Origin: CALBPI01 sp039821645
Lineage (GTDB): Bacteria > Pseudomonadota > Gammaproteobacteria > Steroidobacterales > Woeseiaceae
Assembly: GCA_039821645.1 (NCBI GenBank)
Contig: JBCBNU010000005.1
Coordinates: 1 to 64,000 of the forward strand
Length of the DNA: 64,000 nucleotides
Direction: 5' to 3'
In this document: one piece after another, positions 44,287-52,505 of the stretch
Layout: every line of letters starts with the position of its first letter
Numbering within the stretch: position 1 is the first letter of the stretch
The notes under the pieces: generated by a model
The model's database searches: none
Seen by the model: the letters and a program-made list of their open reading frames with translations, nothing else
What the model was told of the DNA's origin: nothing
Program-made: the position numbers and the translations under genes

Positions 44287-45459
44287 ATGGGGTTCGGGCT
44301 GGCAACACCCGTTTTGCCACGACTCGTCATGGAACTCTCGGGCACCGATCTCGCGGAGGCCGCCCGTTGGGGCGGGCTCGCGTTGTTCGTCTACGCGATC
44401 ATGCAGTTCGTCTTCTCGCCGATTCTCGGCGCCCTGTCGGACCGCTATGGACGGCGACCGGTGTTGCTATTGAGTCTCGCCGCATTCGCGATCGACATGT
44501 TGGTGCTCGCGTTCGTGACCACCATGTGGGCATTCATGCTGGTCCGGGCCTTCGCGGGCATCTTCGCTGCAACATTTTCGACGACTAATGCTTACGTAGC
44601 CGACGTCACACCCAGAGACCGGCGCGCACAGCGTTTTGCCTGGATTGGCGCCTCGTTCGGCGCCGGTTTCATTTTCGGACCCGCGCTCGGTGGCTTACTC
44701 GGCGAGATCGATCTACGACTCCCTTTTCTTGTCGGTGCCGGACTCGCGACCGCGAACACGATCTTTGGCTACTTCGTTGTTTCGGAGTCTCTCGCCGAGC
44801 ACAAGCGCCGAGCATTTTCGTGGTCACGCGCTAACACCTTCGGTACGTTGATTCGCCTATTCCGGACACCCGGCCTGACGGTGCTTTTGCCAGTGTTCTT
44901 CTTTGCGACGCTCTCATCTTGGGTGTATCCCACTGTTTGGTCGTACGTCGCGATCGAGCGATTCCAATGGGGAGATCAGGCTGTCGGTTTGTCGATCGCC
45001 TACTACGGAATCATCGCGTTCATCTCATCAGCGGTTGTCATCCAGGTGCTTCTGCCGAAAATCGGAATCGTCAGGGCCATCTGGATTGCGTTGATCGTTG
45101 AAGCGATCGCGTTGACTGGCATTGGATTGGCGACCGCCGGCTGGATGGTCTACGCAATGATCACACTCGCCCTCATTTCCTCGATGCAGGACCCGGCGAT
45201 TCGACAAGAACTCTCGAATCGGGTTGCCGAGGACGCGCAAGGCGAGTTGCAGGGTGGGCTGTCAGCACTCACAAGTGTGGCGATGATTTTGGCGCCGCTA
45301 GTCTACATGGGTCTATTCACGGCAACAGCAGGCGAGCAAGCTGTGGTCTATTTGCCAGGTTCTCCGTTCATCGCGGCCGCGATGATGTCGTTGCTGACTC
45401 TCGTGCTCTATGTGATCTCGATGCGTACGCGCCCCGCCGAATCCGCGCCAGAGTCATAG
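44287..45459 (+). CDS. MFS transporter, TetA-like, with no conventional start
   Basis: At least 390 residues with 12 transmembrane helices and LSDRYGRRPVLLLSLAAFAIDML, the MFS motif A in the loop between helices 2 and 3. The layout is that of the drug efflux group. The ATG at 44287 falls within transmembrane helix 1. In the same frame upstream, sequence to the TAG at 44194 encodes QGAFVFLVISTFIGSMGFGL, the rest of that helix, with no ATG, GTG or TTG. The true start may be the ATC at 44200, six bases after GGGGAT. A sequencing difference or start loss is the other option. Confidence 0.82.
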   Translation: MGFGLATPVLPRLVMELSGTDLAEAARWGGLALFVYAIMQFVFSPILGALSDRYGRRPVLLLSLAAFAIDMLVLAFVTTMWAFMLVRAFAGIFAATFSTTNAYVADVTPRDRRAQRFAWIGASFGAGFIFGPALGGLLGEIDLRLPFLVGAGLATANTIFGYFVVSESLAEHKRRAFSWSRANTFGTLIRLFRTPGLTVLLPVFFFATLSSWVYPTVWSYVAIERFQWGDQAVGLSIAYYGIIAFISSAVVIQVLLPKIGIVRAIWIALIVEAIALTGIGLATAGWMVYAMITLALISSMQDPAIRQELSNRVAEDAQGELQGGLSALTSVAMILAPLVYMGLFTATAGEQAVVYLPGSPFIAAAMMSLLTLVLYVISMRTRPAESAPES

Positions 45460-47580
45460 CAGACCGAGTTCCGGGCGATTCCGATAGGATTCGCGTTGTC
45501 GGGCGATTTCCGCGTTTACCGCTGCTACTGACTGATCCCAAGCTTCGGAAATCGTATCGCGTGAGAAAACCGGCGCTCGCAATAGCCACCAGCGACTGAA
45601 TCGGCCCGACTCCAAAGCACGATCCAGAGAAGCTGCCGCCGCTTCATCCTTATCCTGCGCAAGGAACGCGAGCGCCGCGTCAAACTCTGCGCTCTTGCTG
45701 TAATCGGCCAGCTTTGCCGCCTCCAATACTGCCGCCGCGCGCTCAGGCTGGCCCATTTGATTCAATACAACGCTGGCGAGCAAACCGATGTCCGAATCGT
45801 AGTCAGCAAGGTTGGGTATTGGACCGGAACCGAACAGGTCAGGCTCAATCGTCTCCAGCAATCGTTTTGCGGAAGCGGCGTCATCGCTCATCACATAGGC
45901 CGCAGCGATCCCGATTTTCACCGGGGTACCCAATTCGAGCGCGAAACCAATCGGCACCAGAAATTCGTCCAATCGGTCTTCCATCACCATCAACTGGAAG
46001 TGCAACGGCGACTGCCCCACCGGCATCCGGTTAGGGAAATCCTCTGACAATCGATCAACGCAGGGTTTGCCGAGCTCGAGATCATCCATCACCAGTAACG
46101 TCTCGCATTGTCCGATGCGCGCGTCCGGCGCAGTAGGCTCTAATCGAACCGCCTCGTCAAACCAACGCTGCGCTTCGGCGAAATTGCCCTGTACGAAAAA
46201 CGAGTCACCGACCAGTTCGTAATATAAATAGAAGTCCGGAGTCGCCTGAATCGCACGACGCAGCATTGCGCGCGCCTCCGAGTACTCGCCGTTCAGGATG
46301 TACATTGACGCCTCGGCGCCAGCGAGAATTGGTGCCAATGGGTCTGCATCGCGCGCACGACGCATTATTCGTTTGGCCTCTTCCACTCGTCCAGAATCCC
46401 GAAGCAGCAATGCATACCAATGCAGTGCATTCGTATAGTTCGGATTGATTTCCAACGCGCGCTGCAGTGCTTCCTCCGCCGCCGGAATTTCTCCCTGATG
46501 CCATCGAAGCAAACCAAGCGATGCATAGGGAGGTGCGATCTGGCTATCGAGAGCCAGTGCTTTATCGATCGCCTCCTGGCGCGGCGCGAACGTGCTCTGC
46601 ATATCCACACCCGCGTACTCCGGCTGCAACGACAAGGCATCGGCTACGCCCACGTAAGCTTCCGCGTAATTCGGGTCGATCTCGATAGCACTCTCGAAGA
46701 GCTCAAGTGCTTCCGCCAGTGCCGGGGCATTGCGCCACTCGACTTTCTGACGTCCCGCGGCGTGTAACTCAAACGCCTCAAAGTTGTTGGTCGGCTTTCT
46801 TTTCATCGCCGACATCTCACGATCAGACAACACACCGTCGAGTGCAGCCACCACTTCGCGAGTCACTGCATTCTGTATCGAGAACAGGTTGTTGAGTGTG
46901 AGCTCTTTGTCCCAGGTCTTGGACCAGAGTGCGGCGTCACGACCTGCATCGTAGAGCTTCATGTTGATCCGAACCCGCTCGCCCGCCCTTTGCACCGATC
47001 CCTCAAGCACTGCTGCCACATCGAGCTCGGCGGCAATTTCCGGAATCGATAGCTGGGTTTCGCGATAGCGTTCGATCGTGGTGCGAGAGATCACGCGCTC
47101 GAGCGTCTGCAATCCAGCCAGTTGCGTCAGGATGTCGTCATGCATGCCCTCCACAAAGAACGCGTCGTCACTCGCAGCGCTCTGAGTGCTGAACGGCAGC
47201 ACCGCCACCGTGCGCGCGAGAGCCTCCCCAGACGCATCGTCGTCCCTGAACCGGTCGACCACCAAAACACCGACAATCACCATGAGGACCAGGATGATCG
47301 TTGGCTGTAAATAACTGCCCGCATCACCGCGCGGCGACGATTCCGTGGGGCCGCGGTCGACGCGCAGTCCGTCTTTGGTGCGCTCGAACACCCACGAAAG
47401 GATGAGCACTATCGGAAACCCAACGACAACACCTGCGAACAAGCCACGGAACATCCAATCGGGCAGGTCCAGATTATCGCCAAGAATATCGGCGAGCTGC
47501 AGTAGCACCCATGCTGTCACCAGATAGGCGATGCCGGCGCGGTAAACGCGGCGGCGCTTGAGTTCACTGAATAAATCCAA
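45454..47580 (-). CDS. TolB-like/TPR membrane protein
   Basis: A 708-residue protein. It begins with LFSELKRRRVYRAGIAYLVTAWVLLQLADIL, a transmembrane lead common in this family, with a second helix at about 40-65 and a third near 95-115. Residues 130-250 are a TolB/FlgO-like domain (TVAVLPFSTQSAASDDAFFVEGMHDDIL). The remainder is a series of TPR repeats (LFESAIEIDPNYAEAYVGVADAL, LQRALEINPNYTNALHWYALLLR). The TTG at 47580 with AGGA upstream is the chosen start; the frame is open to 48087 but opposite the Vgb-like gene. Probably a scaffold for enzymes at the inner membrane. Confidence 0.86.
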   Translation of the reverse strand: MDLFSELKRRRVYRAGIAYLVTAWVLLQLADILGDNLDLPDWMFRGLFAGVVVGFPIVLILSWVFERTKDGLRVDRGPTESSPRGDAGSYLQPTIILVLMVIVGVLVVDRFRDDDASGEALARTVAVLPFSTQSAASDDAFFVEGMHDDILTQLAGLQTLERVISRTTIERYRETQLSIPEIAAELDVAAVLEGSVQRAGERVRINMKLYDAGRDAALWSKTWDKELTLNNLFSIQNAVTREVVAALDGVLSDREMSAMKRKPTNNFEAFELHAAGRQKVEWRNAPALAEALELFESAIEIDPNYAEAYVGVADALSLQPEYAGVDMQSTFAPRQEAIDKALALDSQIAPPYASLGLLRWHQGEIPAAEEALQRALEINPNYTNALHWYALLLRDSGRVEEAKRIMRRARDADPLAPILAGAEASMYILNGEYSEARAMLRRAIQATPDFYLYYELVGDSFFVQGNFAEAQRWFDEAVRLEPTAPDARIGQCETLLVMDDLELGKPCVDRLSEDFPNRMPVGQSPLHFQLMVMEDRLDEFLVPIGFALELGTPVKIGIAAAYVMSDDAASAKRLLETIEPDLFGSGPIPNLADYDSDIGLLASVVLNQMGQPERAAAVLEAAKLADYSKSAEFDAALAFLAQDKDEAAAASLDRALESGRFSRWWLLRAPVFSRDTISEAWDQSVAAVNAEIARQRESYRNRPELGLL

Positions 47581-47691
47581 TCGGGGATCCTCTGTGGCTA
47601 ACGAAACTATGCCCGAGCACAGGCGCAAAGTCGCCCTCGCCACGCATACGGCCGTGATATTGTCTCGGACCCAGCAATGAGGAGTATGACC

Positions 47692-48678
47692 ATGCGAACA
47701 ACGGTTTTGCTTACACTGGCAAGCATTTTTCCGACGATCGCGAACGCTGAACTCGACATCAAGGAGTGGGAAGTTCCTTATGAGCAATCCCGGCCGCGTG
47801 ATCCGTTCGCCACCTCCGCAGAAAGCGTCTGGTTTGTGGGGCAAAGGACGGGTTACCTTGCGCGTCTTGATACCGAGAGCGGTGAGTTTAAGCAAATCGA
47901 ACTCAAAGACGGTTCGGGGCCGCACAATCTCATCGTCGCAAGCAATGGTGATGTGTGGTTTGCCGGCAATCGCACGGCGCTCATTGGTCGCTACGATCCA
48001 AGCGATGGCAGCATCGAGGAAGTACCGATGCCTGACCCGAAAGCGCGTGATCCTCACACACTGATTTTCGATGCCGATGAGTCGCACATCTGGTTCACCG
48101 TTCAGGGTGGCAACATGATGGGACGTTTGCGCCTCGAGGATCGCAAAGTCGATCTGATCGCATCAACGACCGCGCGCTCTCGACCCTACGGCATTAAATT
48201 GGCGCCGGACGGTTCGGTCTGGGTCGCTCTTTTTGGCACGAGCAAGCTCGCCCATATTGACCCGGAAACATTGGCGCACACCGAGATCGATCTGCCACGC
48301 GATGAGGCCCGCCCGCGACGCCTTGAGGTGCTGGCCGACGGTACCGTGTGGTATGTCGACTACGCTGGCGGCATGCTCGGAAAGTATGATCCGAGCACCA
48401 GTGAGTTCACTGAGTGGCAAATGCCACAAGGCGAAAAGGCACGTCCGTACGGTATGGCCTCCGATGGGCAGGGCCGACTCTGGATGGTCGCGACCGGCGT
48501 ACAACCCAACGTCCTCATGGGCTTTGATCCGGCCAGCGGTGAGTTCTTCGAAGAGACTGAAGTCGGCTCCGGCGGCGACACGATCCGCCACATGCACTAC
48601 CATGCGGCCACCGGGTCGGTCTGGTTCGGTGCAGATACCAACACAATCGGTCGGGCCGTTGTCGAACCGGCCGAGTAA
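47692..48678 (+). CDS. Vgb-like beta-propeller protein, exported
   Basis: A 328-residue protein with a signal peptide ending in IANA. It holds six or seven repeats of about 42 residues, each with a pattern like GxVWFAGN/IGRYDP: GDVWFAGNRTALIGRYDPS, GSVWVALFGTSKLAHIDPE, GTVWYVDYAGGMLGKYDPS. These are the blades of a virginiamycin B lyase (Vgb)-like propeller. A lyase activity cannot be inferred, as most exported relatives have no known substrate. The ATG at 47692 follows GAGGAG; an ATG at 47677 is an alternative. The next gene starts within this one. Confidence 0.88.
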   Translation: MRTTVLLTLASIFPTIANAELDIKEWEVPYEQSRPRDPFATSAESVWFVGQRTGYLARLDTESGEFKQIELKDGSGPHNLIVASNGDVWFAGNRTALIGRYDPSDGSIEEVPMPDPKARDPHTLIFDADESHIWFTVQGGNMMGRLRLEDRKVDLIASTTARSRPYGIKLAPDGSVWVALFGTSKLAHIDPETLAHTEIDLPRDEARPRRLEVLADGTVWYVDYAGGMLGKYDPSTSEFTEWQMPQGEKARPYGMASDGQGRLWMVATGVQPNVLMGFDPASGEFFEETEVGSGGDTIRHMHYHAATGSVWFGADTNTIGRAVVEPAE

Positions 48679-49207
48679 CGGTGCAGCGACGCTAGTGCTC
48701 CTGGCGGCTAGTTGCTCCGCCACGCTAGCGTTGGCCTATCCAGAAGGTGCGCCATGGGGCGCAGCGGACCCGGGTGCGAGCGAGCACTGCGCGAGTTGTC
48801 ACTGGGAACGCGATGCCGTTGAACAATCAGAGATGATTGCACTGCAGGGCTTGCCTGCTGCGCTGACGGCCGGCGAACAATACAACCTGCAATTGACGCT
48901 GGCGGGCACGGCGTTCGAGGTCAGCGGCTTTCAGGTCATCGCGCTGATGGAGCACGGCACCGCTGGGGCATTCGTACCAAGCGATGATGACGCAGAAACA
49001 TCAGTTCACGGCACAGCGATTCGCTCGACCACTGTGCGCGTTAACGAAGATGGTTCAGCGCGATGGCAATTCGATTGGCGTGCGCCGATCGGAAAGCTTG
49101 AGCGCATCACATTTCTGATCGCCGCGTCCGCCGCCAATAACGACCAATCACCGTTTGGTGATCAGATTCACTATCGGGAGATCACCGTGCCGACGGCTCC
49201 TGATTAG
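48659..49207 (+). CDS. Exported protein with CxxCH motif and Reeler-like domain
   Basis: The chosen TTG at 48659 overlaps the end of the Vgb-like gene by 20 bases and gives a signal peptide (GAATLVLLAASCSATLALA). The mature protein of about 155 residues has CASCHW, a c-type heme attachment motif, near its start, then GEQYNLQLTLAGTAFEVSGFQVIAL, like the choice-of-anchor V or Reeler-type beta domains that often follow a CxxCH. It is probably periplasmic. A frame extending upstream to 48233 is only the shadow of the Vgb-like gene. The start is not certain. Confidence 0.66.
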   Translation: MSNRPSNGAATLVLLAASCSATLALAYPEGAPWGAADPGASEHCASCHWERDAVEQSEMIALQGLPAALTAGEQYNLQLTLAGTAFEVSGFQVIALMEHGTAGAFVPSDDDAETSVHGTAIRSTTVRVNEDGSARWQFDWRAPIGKLERITFLIAASAANNDQSPFGDQIHYREITVPTAPD

Positions 49208-49242
49208 CGGCTCGATCGAGCGTTAAAGCGCTTTTGCCGCCG

Positions 49243-49803
49243 TCACAGTGCTTTTCTCATGTGAATCACCGTGTTGTGTTCGCCGTTGGCGCCCGTGTGC
49301 ACTTCACGATCAAACTCGACATAGCCACGCGCGACGTATAGCGGCTCGCCCGGTACCGTCGAACCCAATTCGATCGTCTTGAACCCAGCATTGCGTGCTG
49401 CCTGTTCGCCAAGATCAAGCAGCAGCGAACCGATACCTCTACGAGTCCAGTCGGGATGCGTGTACATCGCCCGAATGCGCGCAGCCTCTCTCGCGGGATC
49501 GCTCAGCGAATCGTCGCGGCCCACCGTATGGTTGCCACCGTAAAGCGTACGACGTTTCCCCCAACCGCCGCAGCCCACCAGCACCGTCTGGTCATCGACG
49601 ACAGTTTCGATCAAGTGGTAGGTACCATCGTCAATCAGGGTCTGATCCACACCCATGGTTTCTTTCGCCGCCTCCACTTCCGCGGCAGACAGAAAATCGC
49701 GCATGTTGACCTCGATTGCTGCGAGCATCAGATCCATGATCACAGGAATATCGTCATTGCCAGCGATGCGGTGCGTGAAGGGTGTCGACGTGCTTGCACT
49801 CAT
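49243..49803 (-). CDS. GNAT family N-acetyltransferase
   Basis: A 186-residue acetyltransferase. The acetyl-CoA binding motif AMYTHPDWTRRGIGSLLLDLGEQAARNAGF is clear and GEPLYVARGYVEFDREVHT follows. ATGs at 49803 and 49815 are both possible starts; neither has a strong ribosome binding site. The substrate is unknown. It ends about 36 bases from the convergent gene for the CxxCH protein. Confidence 0.85.
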   Translation of the reverse strand: MSASTSTPFTHRIAGNDDIPVIMDLMLAAIEVNMRDFLSAAEVEAAKETMGVDQTLIDDGTYHLIETVVDDQTVLVGCGGWGKRRTLYGGNHTVGRDDSLSDPAREAARIRAMYTHPDWTRRGIGSLLLDLGEQAARNAGFKTIELGSTVPGEPLYVARGYVEFDREVHTGANGEHNTVIHMRKAL

Positions 49804-49853
49804 GCCAATGATCATACCGTTTTGGAACAGAGGAGCAGAAATGGGTGCCGAAA

Positions 49854-50212
49854 ATGAATCGACGCACGCTTTTGATAGCCGCAAGTTGCGCCATGTTGAT
49901 CTCAGCGGCCATCGTGATGGCGTTGCGTTCCGACGAGCCAACACCTGCGAATTCGACTGTTCAGCCCATGGCAGACGGCATCACCCAGCCCACCGAGCAA
50001 TCGACAAAGCCGGCTTACGGTCGTTTGCAGAGCAGGGCAACTCGGCGGCCATGGTATTGTACGGGATGTACAACAGTGCCGAAGCAAAGGGTGAAGATCC
50101 GGGACGACTCGTCTCAATGGTGACGCAATTCAGTATCACGCCAAGCAACTTGGGCTTTATTGCTGTCGGTGGTGCGGACCCTGGGGTGGCGGGTACCCCG
50201 CGAGCACAATGA
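49854..50212 (+). pseudogene. Small exported protein, probably frameshifted
   Basis: The frame from 49854 gives a signal sequence (NRRTLLIAASCAMLISAAIVMAL) and a proline/threonine-rich linker, then loses protein-like character after about residue 55. The next frame, from about 50005, continues with KAGLRSFAEQGNSAAMVLYGMYNSAEAKGEDPG, which reads like a helical Sel1/TPR-type segment, to a stop at 50212. A one-base shift near 50010 would join the two. Evidence is compositional only, and the original family is not recognised. The spacer to 50306 also encodes only a short unrelated frame. Confidence 0.4.
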
Positions 50213-50306
50213 TGGCCCACATCAGCGCAATCACAAAGTTGGTCCCGGAACTGGACAACCACTCGAGTCCAGAATCTATAAACCCGGAGCTCTCTAGCGA
50301 CCGAGG

Positions 50307-51668
50307 TTACTTCTCGCCGTTGATGTAACGCTCAAGCTCTACCTCGAAATGACGGACGCGTTGCTCTTGATCGCCGTACAACGCGCCGCGGTAGCCACGA
50401 GAACGCACACCCTGCTGAACGATCGGCAGCAACTCCGCGTCCTGATCCAACACCTCACCAAGATTCGGGCTTTCACCGGCAGGGACCCAGATCGGTTCCG
50501 GCCGCGTATCACCCGAGCAATCGGTGCCCTCCGGCAAACCCATCCACGCGGGAACGTCGTAATCCGGATCGGCGACCGGGCGGAACAGAATCATGGTGTC
50601 GTAGATGAATTTTTCCGGATCTTTCGCGTCCGGAATAAACCGCATGATGAACACCCCTTCCGGATGCATGCCCATCTGTACGTTCGGGAACAGCCCGGTG
50701 GCCCAGCTGTCGGTCAACTGACCATCGGTGAAGTTTGCATAGTGATCGAGACCCAAACGTTCTGCGCGTTCGCGTTTCGCTTTCTGTACAGCCTCACGGA
50801 CCTCCACAGCCGAACCCTCGAACGTCGCAGGATCCAAGCCCGCTTCCATCATCATGTGCGCCTGGTATGGATCGACCGATTCCTGATCTTCGACACGATG
50901 CGACTTCACGCAGATCGGCACGATCATTCGTGACGCACCATTCGGATACAGATCGTTCTGTGAGAAGTCTTCCATCACACCCTGCGTCTGTGGATGGACA
51001 TACGGCAAGTGGTAAGTCTCGTAGAACGCATCAACGCCAATTTTCCAGTTTGCATTCCACTCACTGCGCACGTGATGCACAACATGCATCTTGTCGACCT
51101 CATACTGCTCGATGTAGCCCTCCGGCAGACCGAGATACTCCTTCAACGGCGGCGCCTTGCCATCCATGTTGATGAAAATGATGCCGCCGACGCTGTCGCA
51201 AGCGACTTCGCTCAACCCGGGGCGATGGGCAACGAGACGCGGGTCGAACGTGTCCTCATCGGTGATCTGATCCAGCGAGCCATCAATGTCGAAACGCCAG
51301 CCATGGAACGAGCACGCAAAGCTTGCAGCTGCGCCACTACGAGCCAGGCAAACCCGATTGCCTCGATGCGGGCAGACGTTATAGAACGCCTTAATACTTT
51401 CATCTTCCTGACGGACAACAATGAATTCCTCCCGTCCGAAGGAAAACACGAAGAAATCACCATCCTCGGGGATATCTGTAGTCACGCCAGCGAGCAGCCA
51501 GACTTTAGGCCACAAATTCTGCTCTTCGAGTTCTTTAAACTGGTGAGAGTAGTAACGGGAGGGGTGGTAGACATCGAGCCCGTTGTCGATATCCGGTTGC
51601 TTCGCTTCCAAGGACTCGGCCGGTGCTCCCAGATCCATCGGCCACTTCGCTTTGTACTGTGCGCTCAT
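50307..51668 (-). CDS. Rieske oxygenase alpha subunit B
   Basis: A 453-residue Rieske oxygenase. Cluster ligands are C99 and H101 (CPHRGN) and C119 and H122 (CSFHGW); the iron site is in GVDAFYETYHLPYVHPQ. It is more similar in layout to Rieske C than to Rieske A, with the same long C-terminal part (DWAT.., FPNVQMGMHPEG). The ribosome binding site is a run of nine G ending five bases before ATG. Operator B lies 66 bases upstream, at the end of the ferredoxin gene. No dedicated reductase or beta subunit is adjacent. Confidence 0.92.
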   Translation of the reverse strand: MSAQYKAKWPMDLGAPAESLEAKQPDIDNGLDVYHPSRYYSHQFKELEEQNLWPKVWLLAGVTTDIPEDGDFFVFSFGREEFIVVRQEDESIKAFYNVCPHRGNRVCLARSGAAASFACSFHGWRFDIDGSLDQITDEDTFDPRLVAHRPGLSEVACDSVGGIIFINMDGKAPPLKEYLGLPEGYIEQYEVDKMHVVHHVRSEWNANWKIGVDAFYETYHLPYVHPQTQGVMEDFSQNDLYPNGASRMIVPICVKSHRVEDQESVDPYQAHMMMEAGLDPATFEGSAVEVREAVQKAKRERAERLGLDHYANFTDGQLTDSWATGLFPNVQMGMHPEGVFIMRFIPDAKDPEKFIYDTMILFRPVADPDYDVPAWMGLPEGTDCSGDTRPEPIWVPAGESPNLGEVLDQDAELLPIVQQGVRSRGYRGALYGDQEQRVRHFEVELERYINGEK

Positions 51669-51734
51669 TTCATCCCCCCCCCGGGTAACAGATTCCCAGA
51701 TGTCAAAATACTAGCAATGCGGATACCACAAAAC

Positions 51735-51752
51735 AATCAGCCCTGACGGTTT
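51735..51752. promoter_or_regulatory. Operator B of the Rieske regulon
   Basis: AATCAGCCCTGACGGTTT agrees with the shared palindrome at 14 of 18 positions. It is 66 bases from the Rieske B start and touches the stop codon of the ferredoxin gene. Confidence 0.55.
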
Positions 51753-52069
51753 TATGCCGTATCCGGAATCTCGGCAAAAACCTTGCCGTCCTCAATCGTT
51801 GTCTGAAATACGCAGATCGGTTTGTCGGCGGGTGGCCCAAGCGCTGCCCCATCCCTCATATCGAAGGGTGCACTGTGTAGTGGACAGAAAATCTTGTGTC
51901 CTCGGAGCTTGCCGCCAGTCAGCCTCGCCATCTGGTGGGAGCACCGATTCTCAATGACGTAAATCCCGGTCTTGGAATGGCAAACCAAGAGTTTACGGCC
52001 CTCGACCGTAACCGGCCGAGTCTTGCCGACCTCGACCGCATCCGCCTCAATTACGAAGGCTTTCGCCAT
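51752..52069 (-). CDS. Rieske-type [2Fe-2S] ferredoxin
   Basis: A 105-residue one-domain Rieske protein. Cluster ligands are C43 and H45 (CSHQ) and C62 and H65 (CPLHSAPFD). Such ferredoxins pass electrons from a reductase to the Rieske oxygenases, and this is the only one in the window, so it may serve all three. A reductase was not seen. It is divergent from the ABM/AMP-ligase operon across operator C, and upstream of Rieske B on the same strand. Confidence 0.93.
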   Translation of the reverse strand: MAKAFVIEADAVEVGKTRPVTVEGRKLLVCHSKTGIYVIENRCSHQMARLTGGKLRGHKIFCPLHSAPFDMRDGAALGPPADKPICVFQTTIEDGKVFAEIPDTA

Positions 52070-52127
52070 CCCTGTTCCCCTTCGAACACCCTGAATTCCC
52101 TAGACTTACACCCTCTTCGATAAAAAG

Positions 52128-52145
52128 AAACAGTTCTGACTGTTT
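52128..52145. promoter_or_regulatory. Operator C of the Rieske regulon
   Basis: AAACAGTTCTGACTGTTT matches the palindrome at 16 of 18 positions. It is exactly 58 bases from the starts of both divergent genes. TATCCT at 52164 could be a -10 box for the rightward promoter, with its -35 region inside the operator. Confidence 0.75.
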
Positions 52146-52203
52146 TTTTTCCAGGGGGAACGCTATCCTCCAAACACTCGCAAAATTCCGGGGGGAATCC
52201 AAT

Positions 52204-52503
52204 ATGGCGATCGTTTCTTTTCTGTCGCGTATGACCATTCATGCAGCCAAAGAACAGCAGTTCATCGAAGCCTGCGAGGCGCTCACCGAAAAGGTGCTCG
52301 CACACGAGCCCGAGTGTCTTTACTTCCGCTTCTACAAGTTGCGCGAGGAACCGCTTGGATATGCCGTATTCGAAAGCTTTCTTACCGATGAAGCGGAAGA
52401 AGCCCACCAGAAGACGGACTATTTCCTGAAAATCGTGCCGGGTCTGGTCGAGTGTCTCGATGGACCCTACGTTCGTGAGTATCTGGACCCGCTCCGGAGC
52501 TGA
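52204..52503 (+). CDS. ABM-fold small protein (antibiotic biosynthesis monooxygenase family)
   Basis: A 99-residue protein with the dimeric alpha/beta barrel pattern of ABM/Dabb proteins: VSFLSRMTIHAAKEQQFIEACEALTEKVLAHEPECLYFRFYKL, then YAVFESFLTDEAEEAHQKT. It may act as a cofactor-free oxygenase, as related proteins do with quinols, or as a small-molecule binding protein. The start lies eight bases after a run of six G. The acyl-CoA synthetase follows after two bases, and a second ABM-fold protein follows that, so the three are a unit. Confidence 0.8.
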   Translation: MAIVSFLSRMTIHAAKEQQFIEACEALTEKVLAHEPECLYFRFYKLREEPLGYAVFESFLTDEAEEAHQKTDYFLKIVPGLVECLDGPYVREYLDPLRS

Positions 52504-52505
52504 TC

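Noticed and set aside
47581..48087. N-terminal extension of the TolB/TPR gene to 48087
   Set aside because: The extra 169 codons are antisense to the Vgb-like gene. The conserved transmembrane lead starts after the TTG at 47580.
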